Source: Candidatus Woesebacteria bacterium (lineage in GTDB: Bacteria > Patescibacteriota > Microgenomatia > UBA8517). From it: DNA of 6,898 bases. The position numbers were made by a program, and so were the translations under genes. Of the stretch, positions 1 through 5,582 are shown in pieces (within the stretch, counting starts at the first letter, position 1; each line of letters begins with the position of its first letter). The notes under the pieces were generated by a model. The model saw only the letters and a list, made by a program, of their open reading frames with translations. It was not told the origin of the DNA and did no database searches. Location: NCBI GenBank assembly GCA_027327685.1, contig DAHVYL010000035.1, positions 1 through 6,898 on the forward strand, written 5' to 3'.

Positions 1-480
1 ATATCCGTATCTGATGATTGCATTTCTACATCCCGATTCCCCGACAGCCTTTTCGGCTCTATTTTTACTCCAGCCATACCAACCCATCCCCTCGGAATTC
101 TCAGGTAGGGGTGCACTTTCAGAATATGGCCCGGGGTTTTGGGTATTTCCGGGAAAAACAAAATCCGTTGATATATGAATCAGAAAAATATTTTTAGATT
201 TGCATATATCGGCCAAATATTTCGGTCCGTCAACATTTAATCTCCAGACCAGACCGGTTTGGTCAGATTTTTGAAGCTCGGCCGCATCCACATTCGTAAA
301 AGCGGCAAAGTTGATAACCGCATCAAAAAAATTGTTTTCGAAATAAACCCTTAAGGCATCCGGGTTTGTAATATCCAATGTTTTTTCATCGGCTGAGGCA
401 ATATCAAATTTTCCTTTCCACAAATCAATTAACCTGGATGCAACCATACCGCTTCCGCCGATAACAAGTACTTTTTTCAT
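1..480 (-). CDS. rmlD: dTDP-4-dehydrorhamnose reductase (RmlD-like), 3' partial
   Basis: The frame is open from an ATG at 480 to the window edge, giving 160 residues; the C-terminal half lies outside. The family reduces dTDP-4-keto-L-rhamnose to dTDP-L-rhamnose with NAD(P)H in the cytoplasm, the last step of rhamnose activation. Visible features are an N-terminal Rossmann dinucleotide loop (VLVIGGSGMVA, residues 4-14, with Ala where the third Gly is usual), INFAAFTNVDAAE (56-68, matching the family's N-A-A-Y-T-x-V-D-x-A-E), ISTDFVFPG (103-111) and the SDR catalytic pair Tyr135 and Lys139 in WYGWSK. The stop of rmlC lies 13 bases upstream, so the two genes are probably cotranscribed. No Shine-Dalgarno is seen before the ATG. 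Some actinobacteria fuse RmlC and RmlD in one polypeptide; here they are separate. A general sugar-nucleotide reductase of this family is the alternative, but the rml context makes RmlD most likely. Confidence 0.87.
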   Translation of the reverse strand, partial: MKKVLVIGGSGMVASRLIDLWKGKFDIASADEKTLDITNPDALRVYFENNFFDAVINFAAFTNVDAAELQKSDQTGLVWRLNVDGPKYLADICKSKNIFLIHISTDFVFPGNTQNPGPYSESAPLPENSEGMGWYGWSKNRAEKAVGESGCRNAIIRYGY

Positions 481-493
481 TACATTAGTGCCG

Positions 494-1051
494 CTATCTG
501 AATTTTTCAGGAAAAGCTTCCCTCAGTGTAGGATTATTTTTGTCCCGTTCCGAGACAATGGGATTATCAACCGGCCATTTTATATTCAGATCCGGATCAT
601 TCCAGGCAATTCCCCGAGCCTTTGCATCGTCCCAATACTCGTCCACCAAATAAAGATAATTAAGAGGCTCCGTACCCACCACGCAAATTGAATTACCGAC
701 TCCTCCCTTGGGAAGAAACAAAGCCTTTTTAGGGGAAGTATCTTCTCTGTTATCGATAGTTATATATTCCACCTTTCCGAAAGTGGGGCTTTCCGGCCGG
801 AGGTCCACTATCGGAGCATATAAGGTCCCCGTAACAGGATAAACAAGTTTATTCCAATCTTCCGTATGAACTGCCCTGATTACTCCCGGAACGCTCATTG
901 AGTGGTTCCATTGAATAGGATTAAAATCCGACCCTGTTATTTTTTTGAGTTCCTCCCGGCGGAAAATCTCATAAAAAAAACCGCGCTCATCAGTCCTTGC
1001 GACTCCTTCAATTATCAAAACACCGGCTATGGAAGTTTCTTCTATATTCAT
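494..1051 (-). CDS. rmlC: dTDP-4-dehydrorhamnose 3,5-epimerase (RmlC family)
   Basis: The 185-residue cupin enzyme would convert dTDP-4-keto-6-deoxyglucose to dTDP-4-keto-L-rhamnose in the cytoplasm. Visible are DERGFFYE (21-28), PGVIRAVHTEDWNKLV (55-70) with the family's catalytic His62 and Lys68, VDLRPESPTFG (82-92), YLYLVDEYW (132-140) and the C-terminal WNDPDLNIKWP (150-160) whose Asp152 pairs with the catalytic His. The usual P-x-G-x-x-H-G-F motif is replaced by LPKGGVGNS (113-121), so Asn120 stands where classical RmlC has His. I recall this version from the RmlC halves of actinobacterial RmlC-RmlD fusions. I chose the ATG at 1051, which begins MNIEETSIAGVLIIE like other RmlCs and lies one base after the rmlB stop. 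An upstream in-frame ATG at 1072 adds seven residues and overlaps rmlB by 20 bases. Stop is TAG. Neither start has a strong ribosome-binding site, so coupling to rmlB translation is plausible. Confidence 0.9.
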   Translation of the reverse strand: MNIEETSIAGVLIIEGVARTDERGFFYEIFRREELKKITGSDFNPIQWNHSMSVPGVIRAVHTEDWNKLVYPVTGTLYAPIVDLRPESPTFGKVEYITIDNREDTSPKKALFLPKGGVGNSICVVGTEPLNYLYLVDEYWDDAKARGIAWNDPDLNIKWPVDNPIVSERDKNNPTLREAFPEKFR

Positions 1052-1052
1052 A

Positions 1053-2057
1053 TTATTGGCCCATTTTGGCATAGAGCTTTTCCGACTCTTTCTTCAAAGG
1101 CTTCCACCACCATTCGTTTTTCCTGTACCAGGAAACCGTCTTTTCCAACCAACTATCGAAATCATGTTCCGGTTTCCACCCAAGCTCCTTTTCTATTTTT
1201 GACCAATCCACGGCATATCTTCTGTCATGACCAAGCCTGTCTTTTACAAACTTAATGGAACTTTCGTCCTTATCAAAAATCTTCAGAACCATTTTTGCAA
1301 CTTCCAAATTTGAAATATCATTAGTCATTCCCCCAACCAAATAAGTCTGGCCGGGCTGCCCTTTAGTCAAAACCGCCTCAATTGCCTTTATGTGATCCTC
1401 AACATAGAGCCAGTCACGGACATTTTTCCCGTCTCCATAAATTTTAACATCCCGTCCTTCGATAAGATCCGTAATCATTCTGGGAATAAACTTTTCGGGA
1501 TCCTGGAAGGGGCCGAAATTGTTGGAACAGTTGGTTATTGTTATCGGTAAACCGTAAGTCTGGAAATAGGCGCGAACAAAATGATCCGATGATGCCTTTG
1601 ATGCGGCGTAGGCGCTTCTCGGATCATAGATTGTTTTTTCACTGAACTTTTTCCCGGAATCCAACTCCAAAGAACCGAAGACTTCGTCGGTTGAAATATG
1701 ATGAAACCTTTTTACTCCATGCCTAAGAGCACTCTCCAAAAGAATGTGGGTTCCGATAACATTGGTAACAACGAAAGGCCCGGGCCCGACTATTGATCTG
1801 TCTACATGGGTTTCCGCCGCAAAATGAACAACCGTTTCTACCCCCTCCACTACGGAGTCAACCGTTCCGGAATCGCAAATGTCTCCTTTAATAAATTTAT
1901 AATTTGGATTTTCGGCAAAATCGGAGGTTGATTCAATGTGCCCGGCATAGGTCAATTTATCCAAATTCAAAATCTCATCATTCGGATATTTTTTCAGCCA
2001 ATACCGGATAAAATTGCTGCCGATAAATCCCGCCCCGCCCGTTACAAGGATTTTCAT
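1053..2057 (-). CDS. rmlB: dTDP-glucose 4,6-dehydratase
   Basis: At 334 residues this is a normal-length RmlB, an NAD-dependent extended SDR that converts dTDP-glucose to dTDP-4-keto-6-deoxyglucose in the cytoplasm. Visible motifs are GGAGFIGS (7-14, NAD binding), the RmlB signature HFAAETHVDRS (78-88), the catalytic triad-like Thr123-Asp124-Glu125 in STDEVFGS, catalytic Tyr150 and Lys154 in SAYAASKASSDH, NCSNNFGPFQDPEKFIP (176-192), RDWLYVEDH (214-222) and DRLGHDRRYAVD (273-284). TDE separates dehydratases from the epimerases of the same fold. The ATG at 2057 follows the stop of the NAGPA-like gene by five bases, and rmlC starts one base after the TAA. There is no Shine-Dalgarno; a TATACT hexamer sits seven bases before the ATG. 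With rmlC and rmlD it forms a B-C-D order. rmlA is not in the window. Confidence 0.96.
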   Translation of the reverse strand: MKILVTGGAGFIGSNFIRYWLKKYPNDEILNLDKLTYAGHIESTSDFAENPNYKFIKGDICDSGTVDSVVEGVETVVHFAAETHVDRSIVGPGPFVVTNVIGTHILLESALRHGVKRFHHISTDEVFGSLELDSGKKFSEKTIYDPRSAYAASKASSDHFVRAYFQTYGLPITITNCSNNFGPFQDPEKFIPRMITDLIEGRDVKIYGDGKNVRDWLYVEDHIKAIEAVLTKGQPGQTYLVGGMTNDISNLEVAKMVLKIFDKDESSIKFVKDRLGHDRRYAVDWSKIEKELGWKPEHDFDSWLEKTVSWYRKNEWWWKPLKKESEKLYAKMGQ

Positions 2058-2062
2058 ATTAT

Positions 2063-3388
2063 TTAGTATACAACTAATGCAGAATTAAATTTTCTGCCCA
2101 GTCTGCCATTCGGCCAAAACTCAAGCTTGCCGGATTTATCCTTTTTGTGGGCAAGATAGTGCAGATTACCAAAAACCTCAACCTTGCCTTCTTCATCAAA
2201 CACAGCTTTCACACTCGATGACGGATCGGTTGCAACAGCCGATTCATAATCCGGATAGCGGACTTTTATAAACTCGACAAGTTCTTTAAGGGTTACTCCC
2301 GGATAAAGGCCTCCCGCCTGGGGAATTCCGTCTATGACGATAGAACAGATCCTGCCGTCTTTTAATTTGACAAGGCACCCCCTTGCAAGTTTTTTGGTTT
2401 CTTCATGGGGATTATTGGGATTGGCCATATCGGGAATCGAAAACTCTTTCTTCACCTGTTCGATTACTTCCTCAAAGGAGGGGAGTAGCATCGGCCCTGT
2501 GGAAACGGCCGTTTTTACATCCTTTAGGTTAAGACCGTCTACCGACAAAAACTCCGCCGTATCTCCCGCTTTTATTCCCAAACTTTCGGGAACTTCCATA
2601 ACCATATCTTTATCGTTTATCAAAACTTCTGACCCCAAAACCTCCCCAACAACATATCTACCGTCAGATCTTTTACAAACAGCCAGGGTAAATCCCGGTC
2701 CGGCTTTTATATAGGTTTTTTTAGCCACCCTGGAAGGCCCCATGACAGGATCATTCACAATAGGAATATCTATATTCGAAGAGTTATAAATGGTAACCGG
2801 CTCCCCCTTATTTTTTGATTTGGAACCGACCCAGGCATACCTACCCCCATTCAGAAGAAGTTCGCCCCTTCCTTCCAGAAATTTTATATTTACCGAACCG
2901 TCCTTCAGGATAACGATTGCGCTGCGATCAAGAATGGGCAGATTTATAAGTTCCCCATTCTCAATCACCAAATTTCCGGTCCTGACTTTTGGGGGTGCAA
3001 CAGGATCTGCCTTTTCATCGTCGGTAAGATAAAAGTATCCCGCATTAGTTACCAGTTTGGCACTCTCAAGCTTCTCAAAAGCTTCGAGAGGGTAGTACAT
3101 CTTGTCTTTGAAAAACTCGATATCCAGGGCACGTTTCCCGAGATCTATCTCAAAAATCATGAAATTTGAAAATCCCTCACCCTGCTTGATGTGTCCCTTT
3201 TCAACCTTGAAACCCGGGGATAAAAACTTTTCGTACTTTTCTTGAGGAACCGCATTCAAGGCAAAAAGCCTGTGGGAATCAAACCAGGTGGCAATCGGTT
3301 TGTCTTTAAACTCAAAAAGACCCAATGGAAAAAGGTCTTTATATTTTTCCGGATCGTAACCCATGTAAGCTATTATAAGTTCAAGCAT
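2063..3388 (-). CDS. divergent phosphodiester glycosidase (NAGPA/DUF2233-like) protein
   Basis: This 441-residue protein matches the pattern of the NAGPA/DUF2233 family, whose known members cleave sugar phosphodiesters. Residues below are numbered from the ATG at 3388. In order: an N-terminal region of no known type (1-105), TNAGYF (114-119, the family's I-N-G-x-F strand), a central beta-rich insert with a hydrophobic-glycine pattern (about 195-290), STGPMLL (296-302, family G-G-P-x-L), RGCLVKLKDGRICSIVIDG (336-354, family R-T-A-x-G...V-D-G) and GVTLKEL (364-370). The active-site loop, normally N-L-D-G-G-G-S, reads ATDPSSS (386-392). The Asp is kept but the glycines are lost, and RG replaces R-T. 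Activity is therefore uncertain. No signal peptide or membrane helix is clear. The frame also has a TTG at 3400 and an ATG at 3364. The 3364 start sits eight bases after a perfect TATAAT, so the start is open. It lies between galU and rmlB. Confidence 0.72.
   Translation of the reverse strand: MLELIIAYMGYDPEKYKDLFPLGLFEFKDKPIATWFDSHRLFALNAVPQEKYEKFLSPGFKVEKGHIKQGEGFSNFMIFEIDLGKRALDIEFFKDKMYYPLEAFEKLESAKLVTNAGYFYLTDDEKADPVAPPKVRTGNLVIENGELINLPILDRSAIVILKDGSVNIKFLEGRGELLLNGGRYAWVGSKSKNKGEPVTIYNSSNIDIPIVNDPVMGPSRVAKKTYIKAGPGFTLAVCKRSDGRYVVGEVLGSEVLINDKDMVMEVPESLGIKAGDTAEFLSVDGLNLKDVKTAVSTGPMLLPSFEEVIEQVKKEFSIPDMANPNNPHEETKKLARGCLVKLKDGRICSIVIDGIPQAGGLYPGVTLKELVEFIKVRYPDYESAVATDPSSSVKAVFDEEGKVEVFGNLHYLAHKKDKSGKLEFWPNGRLGRKFNSALVVY
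2065..2070 (-). promoter_or_regulatory. candidate -10 element before rmlB
   Basis: TATACT overlaps the last codons and stop of the NAGPA-like gene and would place a transcript start at about 2058, one base before the rmlB ATG. No -35 match is found at the expected distance, and the site could simply reflect the Val-Tyr-stop codons. The hexamer is identical to the one before galU. Confidence 0.22.
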
Positions 3389-3400
3389 GCCCGTCTGCAA
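3372..3400 (-). promoter_or_regulatory. candidate sigma70-type promoter for the NAGPA-like gene
   Basis: Read on the minus strand, TTGCAG (3400-3395) and a perfect TATAAT (3377-3372) are separated by 17 bases, the standard spacing. Transcription would begin near 3365, one base before the ATG at 3364, giving a leaderless message and a protein eight residues shorter than from the ATG at 3388. If translation starts at 3388 or 3400, these elements are inside the coding region and may be chance. Only sequence matching supports this. Confidence 0.38.
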
Positions 3401-3449
3401 CAGAAAAAGGGCTATCCGGATTTTTTACCAAAGAAGTCTCCTGACTTAC

Positions 3450-4340
3450 CTATAAATCAAGGGATTTGAGGTACTCCCTGAATTTTCCGTTCATGTCCGG
3501 ATGCTTGAGTGCAAACTCCACAACGGTTTTAAGATATTCAAGTTTGTTGCCCGTATCGTAATATTTTCCGTTTTTGATTTCGGCAGCGTAGACATCTTTT
3601 CCGTCTTCAAGCATCAGCTTTAAAGCATCATTGTAGTAAAGCTCATCCCCATCTTTCAAATTTGAATAGGCTTGGTCCAGATATTTAAAAATGTCGGGTG
3701 TGAATAAAAATCCGGAAACCGTAGCCAGATTGGACGGTGCATTTCCTTTTCCGGGCTTTTCAATAACCACATTTGCCTTGATAACCCCGTCCTCAACCTG
3801 GGTCCCTCCGGCAAAACCGTAGCGTTCATAGTCCTCGTCTTTTGTAGCCCTGATTCCTCCCAGGACACTCCCCCCGTACTTCTCATAGACATCAATCAAC
3901 TGCTTAAAACGCGACGGAGTTGCCTGAATAAAATCATCGCTCCAGGCATAAATAAACGGTTCATCCCCGACCAAATGTCTGACATTTAAAAGAGGGGTCC
4001 CGTTGCCGTATGGACCTTTCTGCCTGACATAGACAAAGTTGGCCATGTTGGCAATTTTTCCTACCTCCTCCAAAAGGGGTCTTTTCTTCTCTCCACCCAT
4101 CTTCAAGTTTTCGATAAGGTCAAGGTTGGGGAAATCAAAATGATCCTCAATTGTACGCTTGTGGTAGCCTGTAACAATAATGATATCTTTTATCCCGGCG
4201 TCAACCAGCTCCTCGACAACATATTGGATAACGGGTTTATCGACAATCGGAAGCATTTCTTTGGGCATTGCTTTGGTTTGGGGCAAAAATCGAGTACCAA
4301 ATCCGGCCGCAGGTATTACTGCTTTTCTGACGCTTTTCAT
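3450..4340 (-). CDS. galU: UTP-glucose-1-phosphate uridylyltransferase
   Basis: This cytoplasmic nucleotidyltransferase makes UDP-glucose from UTP and glucose-1-phosphate. It has 296 residues, normal for GalU. The N-terminal signature KAVIPAAGFGTRFLP (6-20) followed by TKAMPKEMLPIVDKP (22-36) binds nucleotide and carries the catalytic Lys; this PKEMLP form marks GalU rather than RmlA. Also visible are VTGYHKRTIEDHFD (56-69), WSDDF (133-137, metal-binding Asp position), VVIEKP (191-196), APSNLATVSGFLF (201-213) and YYDTGNKLEYL (260-270). The usual G-L-G-H-A loop after RQK reads GPYGNGTPL (109-117), a notable variation in a substrate-contacting segment; I believe similar sequences occur in CPR GalUs. 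The ATG at 4340 lies 39 bases after the stop of the three-helix protein, one of the wider gaps here, and a promoter-like sequence fills it. Its product feeds GalE. Stop is TAG. Confidence 0.94.
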   Translation of the reverse strand: MKSVRKAVIPAAGFGTRFLPQTKAMPKEMLPIVDKPVIQYVVEELVDAGIKDIIIVTGYHKRTIEDHFDFPNLDLIENLKMGGEKKRPLLEEVGKIANMANFVYVRQKGPYGNGTPLLNVRHLVGDEPFIYAWSDDFIQATPSRFKQLIDVYEKYGGSVLGGIRATKDEDYERYGFAGGTQVEDGVIKANVVIEKPGKGNAPSNLATVSGFLFTPDIFKYLDQAYSNLKDGDELYYNDALKLMLEDGKDVYAAEIKNGKYYDTGNKLEYLKTVVEFALKHPDMNGKFREYLKSLDL

Positions 4341-4353
4341 ATCAATTGAGAGA

Positions 4354-4377
4354 AGTATACCATGTTTAACCTGTCAA
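4354..4377 (-). promoter_or_regulatory. candidate promoter elements before galU
   Basis: The 39-base gap before galU holds, on the minus strand, a perfect TTGACA (4377-4372) and an extended -10, TGGTATACT (4362-4354). The two are only 12 bases apart, too close to act as a standard -35/-10 pair, but the TG-n-TATACT element could work alone. Transcription would then begin near 4347, leaving a seven-base leader before the ATG at 4340 and no Shine-Dalgarno. No terminator is seen in the gap, so read-through from upstream is also possible. Confidence 0.4.
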
Positions 4378-4379
4378 AT

Positions 4380-4640
4380 TCATGTCCGGATTATCAACGA
4401 AAATATTATTACAAACCCCAAAACCCCCACAACAAGATACTCTACCACGGTTTCAAACCGCAGGTCTCCGTCAAGATAGTGGTGTGTAACTCCCCAAGAG
4501 GCATAGGAAAGGACCAAAGCCAAGGCAACGGCTACCTGGAAAGCTTTGTCATAGGAAAAAAGCACCAAACCGGCAAAACCGGCCAGAAGTATTCCAAAAA
4601 GAACCATATAGTGTGATAAATGCCTAAGAAAGTGTTTCAT
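4380..4640 (-). CDS. small three-helix membrane protein of unknown function
   Basis: The 86-residue protein is almost entirely hydrophobic. Three membrane segments can be drawn: about residues 11-29 (after a basic, His-rich start MKHFLRHLSHY), 34-52 and 64-84. The short loop after helix 2 reads WGVTHHYLDGDL (49-60), with paired His53-His54 that could bind a metal or cofactor, and Glu63 and Glu67 enter helix 3. I do not recognise a named family. I have an impression of similar short proteins in CPR genomes but cannot confirm it. The ATG at 4640 follows the CAP-gene stop by nine bases (ACGGGCAAA, no clear Shine-Dalgarno), and its TGA stop is 39 bases before galU. It reads as a genuine gene because of this spacing, strand and consistent membrane composition. 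A role in the envelope, alongside the CAP and VanZ-like proteins, is inferred from location only. Confidence 0.78.
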   Translation of the reverse strand: MKHFLRHLSHYMVLFGILLAGFAGLVLFSYDKAFQVAVALALVLSYASWGVTHHYLDGDLRFETVVEYLVVGVLGFVIIFSLIIRT

Positions 4641-4649
4641 TTTGCCCGT

Positions 4650-5582
4650 TTATATTATTTGCCCTGCTTTCAATATTAGTATAACTGCCAAAATCATTCC
4701 AAGGAAAGCTATGTGGGCAAGGGTTTTGCCCCCGCTTCTCACAATTTTATTCCGCTTCACAACTATAAAATCAATAGATAAAACCATCAAAAGAATCCCC
4801 GTCACAAGAAGGGAGACTCCCTTGGTTGACGAGAAAGGCGAAACAAAAGTTACCGATGAGCCAACTTCTTCAATTTGCTGTGGAGTCGGGATGGGGGTGA
4901 GGGTTGGGGTAGGAGTGGGAGTTGGTGTGGAAGTAGGTCTCGGTGTTGCCGAAGAGATGGGGAAAGCTGCTTCTTTAGCCCTGGCTTCCGGAATATTTGC
5001 AGTAGCACTCTCCTGAAGGGGAGACCCGAAAAACTGAACTATTATAGTGGTATCGGCACCCAGGAGATTTCCTTCAACAACACCTATACCGATGTCCCGG
5101 TAATTCGGATTTAATATATTTTCCCTGTGCGTGGGAGAATTCATCCAAGCACTGACCGCGGTTGACGCATCCGCAAAATCCCTGGCCAGATTCTCACCGG
5201 CATATTTATATTTATATCCGAAATTCAAAAAAAAGTTCCAGGGAGAGGTACCGTCTGGCGCAAAATGCGCCCAGTAGCCTTTTGCAAGCATATCATTTCC
5301 TTTAGCAAGAGCAGCCTGGGACAGTGTTGAGCTTTGGGATAAGGGAGCAAGTCCGCTTTCGGCCCTTCTTGCGTTCGTAAGTCTGATTACCTCCTCGGGT
5401 GAAATATTGGCAGCATATCCCAGAACTCGGGGAAAAGATCTGCCGGCAAGGCCAAGAATTAACTGAAAACCGATAAGCCCGACAGTAATGATAAAAAGGC
5501 TTCCGGGATGTAAAACTTTAGCTTTTTGATTATTGCTCTCATGCGGAAGAAGGAAATGTCTCAAAACATGGAAAAACCTCAT
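4650..5582 (-). CDS. membrane-anchored CAP/SCP-domain protein (YkwD-like)
   Basis: The 310-residue protein appears to show a CAP domain outside the cell. In order: basic cytoplasmic start with LLPHESNNQKAKVLHP (11-26), membrane helix (about 28-46), CAP domain (about 62-186), Thr/Pro linker of alternating TP units (213-234), then two membrane helices (about 255-275 and 287-307) joined by a basic loop. The CAP cavity residues are present: His106 in WAHF, Glu130 in AGENLA, and His152 and Glu154 in SPTHRENIL; YRDIGIGVVEG (161-171) and VQFFG (182-186) follow. Positive charges at the start and in loop 276-286 fit the CAP domain outside. The molecular activity of bacterial CAP domains is mostly unknown, so none is assigned. 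The start ATG overlaps the galE stop as ATGA, so translation is probably coupled, and it sits between two UDP-sugar genes. The N-terminal motif is one I associate with CPR proteins of this type (from memory). Confidence 0.92.
   Translation of the reverse strand: MRFFHVLRHFLLPHESNNQKAKVLHPGSLFIITVGLIGFQLILGLAGRSFPRVLGYAANISPEEVIRLTNARRAESGLAPLSQSSTLSQAALAKGNDMLAKGYWAHFAPDGTSPWNFFLNFGYKYKYAGENLARDFADASTAVSAWMNSPTHRENILNPNYRDIGIGVVEGNLLGADTTIIVQFFGSPLQESATANIPEARAKEAAFPISSATPRPTSTPTPTPTPTLTPIPTPQQIEEVGSSVTFVSPFSSTKGVSLLVTGILLMVLSIDFIVVKRNKIVRSGGKTLAHIAFLGMILAVILILKAGQII
4888..4919 (+). other. G-quadruplex-forming motif opposite the Thr/Pro linker
   Basis: The plus strand here has four G-runs separated by short loops: GGG (4888-4890), GGGGG (4893-4897), GGG (4901-4903) and GGGG (4906-4909), with loops of 2, 3 and 2 bases; another GGG follows at 4917-4919. 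This fits the G3+N1-7 rule. It is the complement of Pro and Thr codons in the CAP gene, so it lies on the template strand and the mRNA is C-rich. It may be only a by-product of codon choice. Confidence 0.6.

Noticed and set aside
1052..1072. Longer rmlC start at the ATG at 1072
   Set aside because: It adds MPKWANN, which does not resemble RmlC N-termini, and forces a 20-base overlap with rmlB; the ATG at 1051 gives the usual family start. A weak GGAAAAG before 1072 keeps the alternative open.
902..1255. Plus-strand open frames across the window, such as this one opposite rmlB/rmlC
   Set aside because: They lie inside strongly recognisable minus-strand genes, carry no recognisable motifs and have low-complexity composition typical of antisense frames.
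3434..3443. AGGAG on the minus strand downstream of galU as a ribosome-binding site
   Set aside because: No start codon in the frame of the next gene lies within normal distance; the only near TTG opens a short frame that soon stops.
3434..3447. Hairpin AAGTC-TCCT-GACTT between galU and the NAGPA-like gene, as a terminator
   Set aside because: The stem is only five base pairs and no T-run follows it on either strand, so it does not meet the pattern of an intrinsic terminator.
4354..4377. TTGACA and TATACT before galU as a standard sigma70 promoter pair
   Set aside because: The spacer is 12 bases, far below the usual 16-18; only the extended -10 is kept as a possible element.
4642..5016. Plus-strand open frame with a Gly-Val repeat
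   Set aside because: It is the reverse complement of the Thr/Pro linker and C-terminus of the CAP gene; the repeat is only the mirror of TP codons.
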